Below, piece after piece: positions 18,514 to 26,305 of a DNA stretch of 64,000 bases. How positions within the stretch are numbered: the first letter of the stretch is position 1; each line of letters begins with the position of its first letter. Under the pieces are notes generated by a model that was not told the origin of the DNA, searched no databases, and worked only from the letters and a program-made list of their open reading frames with translations. Origin of the DNA: Sphingobacterium chuzhouense (GTDB lineage Bacteria > Bacteroidota > Bacteroidia > Sphingobacteriales > Sphingobacteriaceae); NCBI RefSeq assembly GCF_014692525.1, contig NZ_JACNYL010000001.1, positions 496,001 through 560,000 of the forward strand, in the 5' to 3' direction. The position numbers were made by a program, and so were the translations under genes.

Positions 18514-20985
18514 ATGGTACAACATAAGCAATATAAAATCTTTGGATTTATTATAGCACTTTATCTTTTAACCCTTTCGTTTACACAAGCCCAACCTCCT
18601 CGTACAGCATGGTTCGAAGACGCACGTTACGGCATGTTTATCCATTGGGGATTGTATAGTGCGGCCGAAGGGTTATGGAAAGGAGAGAAACTCCGTTATG
18701 CCAATAATTATGCGGAATGGATACGCTACCGCAACCGTATATCTAAAGAAGCGTATGGCGAATTGGCAAAGCGTTTCGTCTGGGACAAAATTAATCCGGA
18801 GGAATGGGTCGTGTTAGCGAAAGAATCCGGTATGAAATACATTATCATCACATCGAAACATCACGACGGCGTAGCACTATGGGACACGAAAGTTGGTGAT
18901 TATTCCCTACCGAAACTGTCGGGCACAAATAGGGACATTATTAAGGAAATTGCTGATGCTTGTCGTAAACATGAGATGAAACTAGGCTTCTATTATTCGC
19001 ATTGGCTTGATTGGGAACATCCTTACGCTTGGGACCATAATCAGGAATTAACAGGTCATGTTACGGACGAACAATTCAATCAGTATTGGCAGGAAAAGGC
19101 CATTCCACAAATGCGGGAACTCCTAACGAATTATGGTGATATCGCTATGATGTGGTTTGATATGTGGATACCCTACGAGAAGACCATATTCAAAAGAGAA
19201 CAATTGGAACAAGCCGTTGCTCTTATCCGGGAATTGCAGCCTAATTGCCTAATCAATTCCCGTCTCGGACTACCAACCGACGCCAAATATGTTGACTTTG
19301 AAACACTAGGCGACAATCAGTTTGGTACAAGCTATGTCGGCCATCCCTGGGAAACTCCCGGCACGATTGCTCATTCATGGGGTTACAACGGACAAGAAAA
19401 AAATTGGAAATCAACAGGTCAACTTTTTGAGTCGCTGATCAGTAATGTAGCCCTCAATGGAGGTTTTACATTGAATATTGGACCAAGAGCTGATGGCACG
19501 GTACCTTACGAAAGCATTAGCCGCCTTCATGATATTGGTAAATGGTTAGGTCGATACGGCGAAGCTCTTTATGGCAATACCGGACTTGATCTGCAAGTCA
19601 GTCAACATGATTGGGGTAAAATCACAAAAAATAGAAAAAGCAATACCATCTATCTCCATGTATTCAACTGGCCGCTGGACGGAAAGCTACGATTATCAGG
19701 TATAAACAGCCCTCCTCAAAAAGCTGAATTGCTATTGGTGAACGGAAGCCAACCGCTGGATTTTGAACAATATGGTCCTCTGACGCACATAAAACTCCCT
19801 CAGCAACAAAGTGATCCCTTTATATCCGTTATCCGATTGACATATAAAGATATCGTAACTGTTCCTTCTATTGTCGCCGAGTCTACTTTCGGAGGATTTG
19901 CTCTATCGGGAGATAATGCCTCCAATAAGAAAGACATTAACCTTATCCAGCACGACCAAACACGCCCTACATACGTACAGACAACAGGTGAGAAAATATC
20001 CTGGAATCTGTATCTTCCAGAGGCCGGAATGTATAATTTAGACTTGTCAGCCCACAACCCTACGAACGAAGATATTCCCATCTCGGTGCGCTTGGGTGAC
20101 CATATATTGCAGGCCTCTATTGCTCCAAACGGAAAGGTAGTCGCCGAACCAAATGAAGACAACTACACGGATGAGTTTGTAGACAACCGCATTGGTGAAA
20201 TTACCGTCGATCAAGCAGGTCAATACAGCGTAGAGTTTCAAGTAGAAGGAAACGAGGAGCTATGGCTAAACCGGATCTGGATAGAAAAAGAGAAAGGTAC
20301 CAAACAAGTCAAACTATCTGGGCAAGAAAAGCCCTTGATCATAGAACAGATCAACCCTAACCTCTACCTTTACACCACCTATCAAGAATATGAAGGCACA
20401 AAAGTTTCAGCGAATGCGTTATACCTCATCACAAAAAAGGGTGTATTGCTTTTCGATACCCCGTGGGATTCTACCCAATATCAACCGCTTTTAGATAGTA
20501 TACAGGAAAAGCACGGTCTGCCAGTCATCGGTGTATATGCCACGCACTGGCACGAAGATCGTGCGGGAGGTTTCGGGTATTATAAAAAAATCGGTATCCC
20601 GACTCACGCTACAGCGCGCACCAACGAACTATTGCGTGCGAACAGTAAACCGCTGGCCACACATAGGATCGAAGAAGGTAAGATGTATTCGGTTGGTGGA
20701 GAATCTTTTGTATTTGATTTCTTCGGTCCGGGACACTCCATGGACAATGTAGTGGTCTGGTTTCCCGATTACAAAATTCTGGACGGCGGTTGCTTTATCA
20801 AAAGTGCCGACGCCAAAAATCTCGGTTTCACTGGTGACGGTAAGGTGGAGGAATGGAAGCCGTCCCTTGCTAGATTACTAGCCCACTATCCAGAGATCAA
20901 TTTGGTTATACCCGGACACGACGACTGGAAAGCTTCTGAGAAACATATTGACAACACCTTTCAGCTTTTGGGAGAGGAGCATTAA
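18514..20985 (+). CDS. Secreted GH29 alpha-L-fucosidase fused to a C-terminal subclass-B1-like metallo-beta-lactamase domain
   Basis: 823 residues numbered from the ATG at 18514 (an in-frame TTG lies at 18496). Residues 1-26 are a signal peptide (LTLSFTQA). About 30-445 is a GH29 fucosidase: MFIHWG, TSKHHDG, MMWFD with Asp216 as predicted nucleophile, PWETPGT with Glu280 as a possible acid/base, and LNIGPRADGTVPYES. About 450-595 is a beta-sandwich resembling an accessory carbohydrate-binding module. About 605-823 is a whole mature-size metallo-beta-lactamase domain with every B1-type zinc ligand: HWHED (His678, His680, Asp682), GHSMDN (His741), GGCFIKS (Cys760, with Lys763) and PGHDDW (His802). 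Ligand spacings match BlaB/EBR-type enzymes as remembered. No stop, frameshift or second signal peptide lies at the junction. Whether it hydrolyses beta-lactams, another amide or ester, or nothing is unknown. Last gene of the SusC/SusD locus. Confidence 0.93.
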   Translation: MVQHKQYKIFGFIIALYLLTLSFTQAQPPRTAWFEDARYGMFIHWGLYSAAEGLWKGEKLRYANNYAEWIRYRNRISKEAYGELAKRFVWDKINPEEWVVLAKESGMKYIIITSKHHDGVALWDTKVGDYSLPKLSGTNRDIIKEIADACRKHEMKLGFYYSHWLDWEHPYAWDHNQELTGHVTDEQFNQYWQEKAIPQMRELLTNYGDIAMMWFDMWIPYEKTIFKREQLEQAVALIRELQPNCLINSRLGLPTDAKYVDFETLGDNQFGTSYVGHPWETPGTIAHSWGYNGQEKNWKSTGQLFESLISNVALNGGFTLNIGPRADGTVPYESISRLHDIGKWLGRYGEALYGNTGLDLQVSQHDWGKITKNRKSNTIYLHVFNWPLDGKLRLSGINSPPQKAELLLVNGSQPLDFEQYGPLTHIKLPQQQSDPFISVIRLTYKDIVTVPSIVAESTFGGFALSGDNASNKKDINLIQHDQTRPTYVQTTGEKISWNLYLPEAGMYNLDLSAHNPTNEDIPISVRLGDHILQASIAPNGKVVAEPNEDNYTDEFVDNRIGEITVDQAGQYSVEFQVEGNEELWLNRIWIEKEKGTKQVKLSGQEKPLIIEQINPNLYLYTTYQEYEGTKVSANALYLITKKGVLLFDTPWDSTQYQPLLDSIQEKHGLPVIGVYATHWHEDRAGGFGYYKKIGIPTHATARTNELLRANSKPLATHRIEEGKMYSVGGESFVFDFFGPGHSMDNVVVWFPDYKILDGGCFIKSADAKNLGFTGDGKVEEWKPSLARLLAHYPEINLVIPGHDDWKASEKHIDNTFQLLGEEH

Positions 20986-21313
20986 AATAGCAACTTACAC
21001 TTAGAACAAAATAAGCCCTAAATACGATCGTATTTTAATTGCGGCGTGAAAGGTAGAAAACATTGTTCCCTAGGAGTATACGCTTACCAAAGTGTCGTAC
21101 TTTTGCGTCAAAAGTGATTACTTTTAACACAAAATGACATACTGATAAACCAGAAGTAATATGCTTTGGGACAACGTGCTATACCGTTGAATCATACGTA
21201 ATGCTTTTTGAGACATCCGTATTGTCAGATGGGCCAATGGGGATATCTTATCAACTGGAACACGAACAATGCTCACGACTGCACTGACCAGTATCATAAG
21301 TGGTAGAACTAGG
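20986..21313. other. Gene-poor interval with a 16-nt palindrome and a weak 57-codon frame
   Basis: No convincing gene. AAATACGATCGTATTT at 21020-21035 is a perfect palindrome just after the fucosidase stop. A minus-strand frame at 21124-21297 starts at ATG and would encode 57 mostly hydrophobic residues (MILVSAVVSIVRV...). Without a recognised relative it may be a gene remnant or chance. Confidence 0.3.
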
Positions 21314-21961
21314 TTATACCTTGTAAAAGTATCGATCTAGCAGCTCCCAAAAAAACTCTTCGTCCGTGCCGTACTGGTCCAGGATACGTTGCCAGGTTGC
21401 TTGACCAAACTGAATCTCATTCCCAAAACTATCTTTATAAATCCACTTATCGAATATATCTTTATCAAAAGAAGCCTTATGCTTATCCCGAGTGTATTCT
21501 AGACCTCCCCTCAGGTTTCTCTTGAGTTGTGCTTGAGAGCCATTCACCCGTTCTTCTACATTGATGTTCCCAAAGATATCCTTCCCTTTCTCCAGCTTAT
21601 AGCCTTTATTATCCTCAATTATTGTCTTATCAAAGATATCTACCTTAAAAGTAGCGCTATAGTCGGTACGTCTGCTATTTTCCCTTACCAACCTCCATAG
21701 CAGCCTGACTTGAGCATCCTTATTCCCGCTCAAACCAGGCTCAGCCTTATCTAGATATTTCTTTTCGTACTGATGTTTATTATTGCGACTATCTTTAAAT
21801 ATCAAGTCATCAAAGATATTTTTTTCGAGACTGGCTCTATAATCTCCATCGGCGGATGTATACTGGAGTGCTCCAAAAATATCCGTTTCTATAGCACCCC
21901 GCTGTGCAAACAGAACAGAAAACGACAACACTAACGCCACACAAACGATAAATTTCTTCAT
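21314..21961 (-). CDS. Secreted repeat protein with a 20-residue period ([DN]IF[DG] repeats), function unknown
   Basis: Not recognised. 215 residues with a signal peptide ending VLFAQ. The mature part is built from degenerate repeats of about 20 residues, each starting [DN]IF[DG] and followed by an alternating hydrophobic pattern, often a Lys-Asp-x-x-Gly turn. The IF motifs fall at 27, 48, 108, 128 and 168, spacings of 21, 60, 20 and 40. Weaker copies fit at 68 and 148. The pattern suggests a repetitive beta-rich envelope or secreted protein. It ends in an acidic and aromatic helix (DEEFFWELLDRYFYKV). It stands alone between the glycan locus and the toxin-antitoxin island. Confidence 0.65.
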   Translation of the reverse strand: MKKFIVCVALVLSFSVLFAQRGAIETDIFGALQYTSADGDYRASLEKNIFDDLIFKDSRNNKHQYEKKYLDKAEPGLSGNKDAQVRLLWRLVRENSRRTDYSATFKVDIFDKTIIEDNKGYKLEKGKDIFGNINVEERVNGSQAQLKRNLRGGLEYTRDKHKASFDKDIFDKWIYKDSFGNEIQFGQATWQRILDQYGTDEEFFWELLDRYFYKV

Positions 21962-22117
21962 ATCAACAAGGTCTTTACGAGGATAGACTATCTACTTTAG
22001 AATTGGTTTATTTATTTCGATAAAAACATTCGCACGAACTCAATTAAGGATACAACCTCGGCCACTTGTCTATGTTCCAGATATAGATGAGAATTGCTCG
22101 ATTGCTTTGACTCTCTC

Positions 22118-22471
22118 TTAAGTTTTCAATTCATATTCCTGCACCAAAAAACCCGTTGGAATTTTCAACAATTTTGAAAAGTGTCTAATCATACTAAGCG
22201 TTAGCGGTCTTTTATAATTAAGCACCTTGCTGACAGAACTTTTATTTCCTAATTGATTTGGAGTAAACCCGAAATCTTTCATTCTAATTTTAATCATTTC
22301 GATTGGATCGATATCGGATACAGGAAAAGTTTTTGCCTCATAGTCAGAAATAAGTGTAACGAGCAACATTTTTTCTTTATGCTCGACAGTTCCCCGTTTG
22401 ACATACTTTATTTCCTCAAAGCGATTCAATGCTTTTTCGTAATCTTTTTTATCTTCTAATAAATACCACAT
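22118..22471 (-). CDS. higA: HigA-type antitoxin (helix-turn-helix)
   Basis: Antitoxin of a type II toxin-antitoxin pair; expected to bind HigB and repress the operon. Seen in 117 residues: an N-terminal helical part, IDPIEMIKIRMKDFGFTPNQLG and a Cro/C1-type helix-turn-helix (NKSSVSKVLNYKRPLTLSMI) near the C-terminus, then KLLKIPTGFLVQEYEL. This is the HigA layout found with toxin-first HigB genes. Only 2 bases separate it from the higB stop, so the two are co-transcribed with the toxin first. Confidence 0.88.
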   Translation of the reverse strand: MWYLLEDKKDYEKALNRFEEIKYVKRGTVEHKEKMLLVTLISDYEAKTFPVSDIDPIEMIKIRMKDFGFTPNQLGNKSSVSKVLNYKRPLTLSMIRHFSKLLKIPTGFLVQEYELKT

Positions 22472-22473
22472 AG

Positions 22474-22767
22474 TTATATCGTTTTAGCGTTGATTTTATC
22501 GTATTCCTCATGTGTCCCGATGAACCTGATATCAACGTATTTATCCAAATATTCAACTTCAATAATCAATCTATATTTATTTCCTACAATTTTAAATCGC
22601 GCCCTGCTTGCGGTAACAATCTTTGAAGTAGGAAAATCTTGCAAGATATCTTGACTTTTCGTCCATTCAGCCAATCTTACTAAGGTTATCCATGCGTCTA
22701 TGCTTTTCCGACTATTGGCATGCTTCTTCTTAAAAGCGTCCAATAGGCTTAATTTCAATATAATCAT
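22474..22767 (-). CDS. higB: HigB-family toxin (ribosome-dependent mRNA interferase)
   Basis: Toxin of the pair, of RelE-like fold; family members cut mRNA on the ribosome. 97 residues with HigB hallmarks: SLLDAFKKKHANSRKSIDAW, the segment SKIVTASRARFKIVGNKYRL, and the closing VDIRFIGTHEEYDKI. Length is normal and intact. First gene of the pair. A 12-bp-arm palindrome and a TAnnTTTG element lie directly upstream. Confidence 0.92.
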   Translation of the reverse strand: MIILKLSLLDAFKKKHANSRKSIDAWITLVRLAEWTKSQDILQDFPTSKIVTASRARFKIVGNKYRLIIEVEYLDKYVDIRFIGTHEEYDKINAKTI

Positions 22768-22775
22768 ATTTTGTA

Positions 22776-22811
22776 CAAAAATAAGGAATAGTTTCCAAAT
22801 TGGAAACTATT
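22776..22811 (-). promoter_or_regulatory. higBA promoter and candidate HigA operator palindrome
   Basis: AATAGTTTCCAA and TTGGAAACTATT form perfect 12-bp arms with one central base at 22787-22811. Next to it on the minus strand TATTTTTG (22776-22783) fits the Bacteroidota -7 element and ends 8 bases before the higB ATG. A dyad abutting the promoter of a toxin-antitoxin operon is the usual autoregulation layout; binding by HigA is inferred. Confidence 0.65.
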
Positions 22812-22909
22812 TAATCTACGACTTTACGTCTCCTCTCAAGAGGCTAAGGGGTTGCTAAGAAAAAAAATGGGCGCATACTCAGGAGGCAGATTGCGCGTAA
22901 ATGGTATAG

Positions 22910-24181
22910 CTACTTCTTTTCTTGTAACATAACCATATAAATGAAATGCGTCAGCTCTATCAATTTAGCACAATTCGTTTTTAAATCCTTTATCATGGTA
23001 TCGTTAAGTAGCGACGATTTACTTTGAAAAGACGCTTCAAACGTCCATCTTAATACAGATCTAAGTGAACCCAGGTCTCTATTATAGGTAGCGAAAACCC
23101 AATTAAGAGCATATAGCGGACGCTCTTTCTCTCTTGGATCCAAATATTGGTTGTGATAGCTTAATGTTTCAAAAAAAGATGCGTAGTAGGCATTTTCATC
23201 ATTCTCCGCACGACTTTTCAGACTCGCTCCCTTTCTAACATAAGGTTTAAATATCCAACAAAACTCCGCAAGTTTTATGATGGCTACGTATATATTATAC
23301 GTCCGGCTGAAATCAGCTGTGTATGCACCATTAAGAACAGAATCCACCCACCAAAAAAACTCATTAATAGTTTCTTCTTTGGTCCTATTTTCAAACATAC
23401 CAAATAGTACCAGTTGTGGATTTATAATTTCGTCTATCGACAGACTAGAAGGGTATTCGCAAAAATCCAAATACAAGAACGTTCTTGAATCCGGGACGTA
23501 ATCTTCATAATGGTGTATTAAGTAAGCCATTTCCGTCAATTTTTGAAAGAGTACATAATTATCATATACTTCGCCTCCGTCCATTGCATGGCAAATACTT
23601 TTTGGTAAAAATGTATACTCTCCCCAAATCGTGAGGAGTTGTATCCAATCTTGATGTGTCTTTTTATCAAAAGCTGATGCATAAAATGAATAGGGGTCGG
23701 CGATCTCATCCAACGTTAACCATCGCACTTTTCCTTTAAATCTAGAAACTACTTCGTTGTAATCATCCTCCTGTTTAAATGGATCATGGTCCTTATCGAA
23801 TTCCATTCCTAACCACGAATAATCGTCGAAGTAGTATGTACTTTCATGACTATAGTCAAACTTTGGGCGATACTCTTGCTGCTTAGACACGTTATTTATT
23901 TCACTCGCAGCACCTTTTTCTTCCTTGTACGTTAAATATAACCAACCCAGGTCTATTAATCTTCTATTCAATTCCAACTGGTAGATCGCATTTCCAGCAT
24001 ATAAATCAGGATAGATGTCATTTGACATCACTGTTCTTAAAAGCTTGTCATTTGCAAGCAAATGGCTTTCATATCCTGCGGCATCAAAAAACTCCCAATA
24101 TAATGTCAGCATGCTTTCATAAGACATATCACGTTTACTCGTCTCTAAATCGATGAGGCCAATTTGTTTTAATAAATCCAT
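22910..24181 (-). CDS. Unknown all-helical protein with four tandem repeats (paralogue of the upstream neighbour)
   Basis: Not recognised. 423 residues, no signal peptide or membrane helix, rich in Trp, Tyr, Phe and acidic residues. It appears built of four helical repeats of about 80-100 residues. Two repeats open with LTLDEIADP and LSIDEIINP. Each repeat closes with a helix of the pattern [RK]LhxLxxhhhh: ELNRRLIDLGWLYLTY, LFQKLTEMAYLIHHY, AIIKLAEFCWIF and CAKLIELTHFIYMV. The protein encoded 17 bp upstream has the same build, so the two are paralogues likely transcribed together. Downstream, after 142 bp, lies higB with its own promoter. Confidence 0.7.
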   Translation of the reverse strand: MDLLKQIGLIDLETSKRDMSYESMLTLYWEFFDAAGYESHLLANDKLLRTVMSNDIYPDLYAGNAIYQLELNRRLIDLGWLYLTYKEEKGAASEINNVSKQQEYRPKFDYSHESTYYFDDYSWLGMEFDKDHDPFKQEDDYNEVVSRFKGKVRWLTLDEIADPYSFYASAFDKKTHQDWIQLLTIWGEYTFLPKSICHAMDGGEVYDNYVLFQKLTEMAYLIHHYEDYVPDSRTFLYLDFCEYPSSLSIDEIINPQLVLFGMFENRTKEETINEFFWWVDSVLNGAYTADFSRTYNIYVAIIKLAEFCWIFKPYVRKGASLKSRAENDENAYYASFFETLSYHNQYLDPREKERPLYALNWVFATYNRDLGSLRSVLRWTFEASFQSKSSLLNDTMIKDLKTNCAKLIELTHFIYMVMLQEKK

Positions 24182-24198
24182 AATATTTATATTTTAAC

Positions 24199-25350
24199 CT
24201 ACCAATCTATTTGAATCCTATCTAGCATCAGGAGATAAAGCGTTTCCATTAATTTTTCCAATTCTTGGAATAACAGAACTGCTCTCCGTCCGTCTTCCTC
24301 CTCAAAACTTCCATCTTTTCCGCTTAGTAGAAGTGCATACTCGTGAAGCTTTCTGTGCAATAAATGATAATCGTATCCTCTCAAATTATTAATTAGATTT
24401 GCTACATCGGTCTCTAATAAATAGTGAAGTGGATAAAAATTATATTCAGTAGAGAAGTCTCCGACGTCGGAATAATTCATTGTAAAATGTTTCTCTTCTT
24501 CAAAATATCTATTATCCTGTAACGATAGTGTATGCGCCAATCCGATCAGTTTATGATAAGTGTGTATAATTCCACATCGACTTCCCATGATTCCCTCCTC
24601 AAGACCACAATGAGTATGCATGGTATAAAAGAGGTCTCGAAGAAGTTTCTTCAAATCTTCATATTCCCATTTGCTGAAGATTTTCATCAGTGTCTTTGCC
24701 GGGTGCTTTGCTTCTTCCAAAGAAAGGTAAGCACTTGCTGCATATAGATTAGTTTCTTCCCTCATATAATTACTTTTATAAATAAAATACATTAGTTCGA
24801 TCATCAGCATAAGACGCCTAAATTCAGGGATTTCATTCCCTACCTGGCACCTGTCACCAACATCTAGATGTCGCCAATCTATACCCAAATCCCACCAATG
24901 TCTCAATACATTCATAAACCCCTGAAGCCCATCTTCTTCGTTAAATAATTGCGTAATTGTGGTCTTCAATGAGTTTCTTGTTTCTCCTAAGAAGATACAG
25001 TAAATAGTATTTCTGAAAGTCTGAAAGGAGGTATCATTGCATGGAATCAATAACTGCGAGCAACTAAATTCCTCGTCTATAAGCCATGCAACATTAAGAA
25101 GCTTTTGTAGTCTACACTTGAAGTGATAGAGCGTATGCAATCCATTTCCAAAAGAAAAAAGATACGGTCTATAATGGCAGTGTTTCCACTCCCAAAGTAA
25201 GTATTGACAATCCGTAAGTGAATAATGTTTAAAAATATCTTCTAAAGCCAGTGAAGGGTTTTTAAGCTCTTCTTGTGTTAATGAATACGGGTAGTCCTCG
25301 TCCCAAATCCATATTGATTTTCGAGGCAATTTAGATTGCGTTGTTTCCAT
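24199..25350 (-). CDS. Unknown all-helical protein with four tandem repeats
   Basis: Not recognised. The frame opens at 25374, but the ATG at 25350 (METTQSKLPRK) is preferred, giving 383 residues; either way it overlaps the end of the HEPN frame, which suggests translational coupling. No signal peptide. Four helical repeats as in its downstream paralogue: openings SLTQEELKNPSLALEDIF and LSLEEAKHPAKTLMKIF; closing helices CRLQKLLNVAWLIDEE, FRRLMLMIELMYFIY, YHKLIGLAHTLSL and ELEKLMETLYLLML. It probably forms one transcript with the nucleotidyltransferase-like/HEPN gene upstream and the paralogue 17 bp downstream. A partner role with the HEPN protein is a guess. Confidence 0.7.
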   Translation of the reverse strand: METTQSKLPRKSIWIWDEDYPYSLTQEELKNPSLALEDIFKHYSLTDCQYLLWEWKHCHYRPYLFSFGNGLHTLYHFKCRLQKLLNVAWLIDEEFSCSQLLIPCNDTSFQTFRNTIYCIFLGETRNSLKTTITQLFNEEDGLQGFMNVLRHWWDLGIDWRHLDVGDRCQVGNEIPEFRRLMLMIELMYFIYKSNYMREETNLYAASAYLSLEEAKHPAKTLMKIFSKWEYEDLKKLLRDLFYTMHTHCGLEEGIMGSRCGIIHTYHKLIGLAHTLSLQDNRYFEEEKHFTMNYSDVGDFSTEYNFYPLHYLLETDVANLINNLRGYDYHLLHRKLHEYALLLSGKDGSFEEEDGRRAVLLFQELEKLMETLYLLMLDRIQIDW

Positions 25351-25696
25351 ATAATAATGCAATTTGTTTTTCAAAAGTTGCCTTTACAAGCCCTAGTACT
25401 TTAGTTACTTCTTCCATTACAACTTGTACATCCCAGATGTCTCCTATATCGTAGCCTGGAGCAGTTATCCATCTCGTATCATCGAGCGCATTAATAGTGC
25501 CCTTGCTCATTTGCGAACATACCTGTGGTAAAAATTTTTTCACTTTAGCATGCAGCCGGCATAAAAGTTTAGTCTTGTAAAATTTGTGCTCATATTCATA
25601 CAAAATATTCTTATACAGATATTCCATACACTGATGAAGCATCAATGCCGCTAGGTTAGCTGATTGTTTTTTTGTCAATTGCTCTGCTTCCGACAA
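25331..25696 (-). CDS. HEPN domain, downstream half of a split nucleotidyltransferase-HEPN gene
   Basis: 121-codon frame with a HEPN-type helical domain: AALMLHQCMEYLYKNIL is the family's first-helix signature, followed by KLLCRLHAKVKKFLPQV. HEPN proteins are often RNases or partners of nucleotidyltransferases; the R-x4-6-H RNase motif is not clear here. The only start-like codon at the frame opening is TTG at 25696; the first ATG lies inside the domain. The frame is in phase with the upstream nucleotidyltransferase-like frame and separated from it only by one TAA (25709-25711) and four sense codons. It is therefore probably the severed C-terminal half of one original gene, or is made by readthrough. 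Confidence 0.72.
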   Translation of the reverse strand: MSEAEQLTKKQSANLAALMLHQCMEYLYKNILYEYEHKFYKTKLLCRLHAKVKKFLPQVCSQMSKGTINALDDTRWITAPGYDIGDIWDVQVVMEEVTKVLGLVKATFEKQIALLYGNNAI

Positions 25697-25708
25697 ACAT
25701 AAACTAGT

Positions 25709-26275
25709 TTATGCGAAGAACTTTTCAAAGCGCTGGGGCAGTTCTTGATTCAGTTCAGACAATGCGTTATCCGAAACTTTTGGAAGTCGGTAGGGACTAT
25801 TCGAAAACACGAGGTTATCTTCTGTGCAAAACTTACAATAGTAAGGATGAGCATTTTCAATACCGCGTTCAACTATGCCGGAGGTTTCGAAATGAATCGC
25901 AACGTTCTTTTGTTTGAAACATGCCATATCGAGAATACCTTTCGTGAGTTTCTTTGAGCTGATTTGCGATTCATCTATAACCACAAGAATCTCTACCCAA
26001 GAGTCTATATCAAAATCAGACAATGCAGAATGGTCTATCACAAACAGTCGGGTGGGTTCAAATAACGCTACAATAAGCTCCAGAGCGGGTTTTAGCGCTT
26101 CATAGTCAGAGCCCACCTGTAATAGGGATCCAATCCTTCTCACCCAGTCATCAAATTCACTCTGGTTGGAACTGGGATGAAGATAGATGTGATTGATGGT
26201 TTGTGCATTTTTATTTGAAGAAAAATCGTTATCCTTGGCTATTCCGCCGCTGTTCATATGGAAATTTGAATTCAT
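25709..26275 (-). CDS. Degenerate nucleotidyltransferase-like domain, upstream half of a split nucleotidyltransferase-HEPN gene
   Basis: 188 residues from the ATG at 26275. The frame opens at 26326, but that start lies upstream of the predicted transcription start. Seen: LKPALELIVALFEPTRLFVID and DSWVEILVVIDES, which match the shape of minimal nucleotidyltransferase domains, and a C-terminal YYCKFCTEDNLVFSNSP. The catalytic GS...D-x-D motif is absent, so it is likely inactive, as in related Bacteroidota proteins. In such proteins this domain continues directly into a HEPN domain. Here a TAA stops it, and the HEPN domain follows in the same frame. The promoter at 26304-26334 matches the full Bacteroidota consensus. 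Confidence 0.68.
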   Translation of the reverse strand: MNSNFHMNSGGIAKDNDFSSNKNAQTINHIYLHPSSNQSEFDDWVRRIGSLLQVGSDYEALKPALELIVALFEPTRLFVIDHSALSDFDIDSWVEILVVIDESQISSKKLTKGILDMACFKQKNVAIHFETSGIVERGIENAHPYYCKFCTEDNLVFSNSPYRLPKVSDNALSELNQELPQRFEKFFA

Positions 26276-26286
26276 ATCGTTCGTTA

Positions 26287-26305
26287 TGTATAGTTTTTCT
26301 ATACA
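26287..26305. promoter_or_regulatory. Dyad overlapping the nucleotidyltransferase-HEPN promoter (candidate operator)
   Basis: TGTATAG and CTATACA form 7-bp perfect arms around TTTTT, overlapping the -7 element and predicted start site. The half-site CTATACA recurs at 26352-26358, 53 bp away. The layout suggests autoregulation; the regulator is unknown. Confidence 0.45.

Noticed and set aside
20986..21313. tRNA or attachment-site remnant at the start of the accessory island
   Set aside because: No cloverleaf or tRNA 3' end could be found, and no matching direct repeat was seen at the other island edge.
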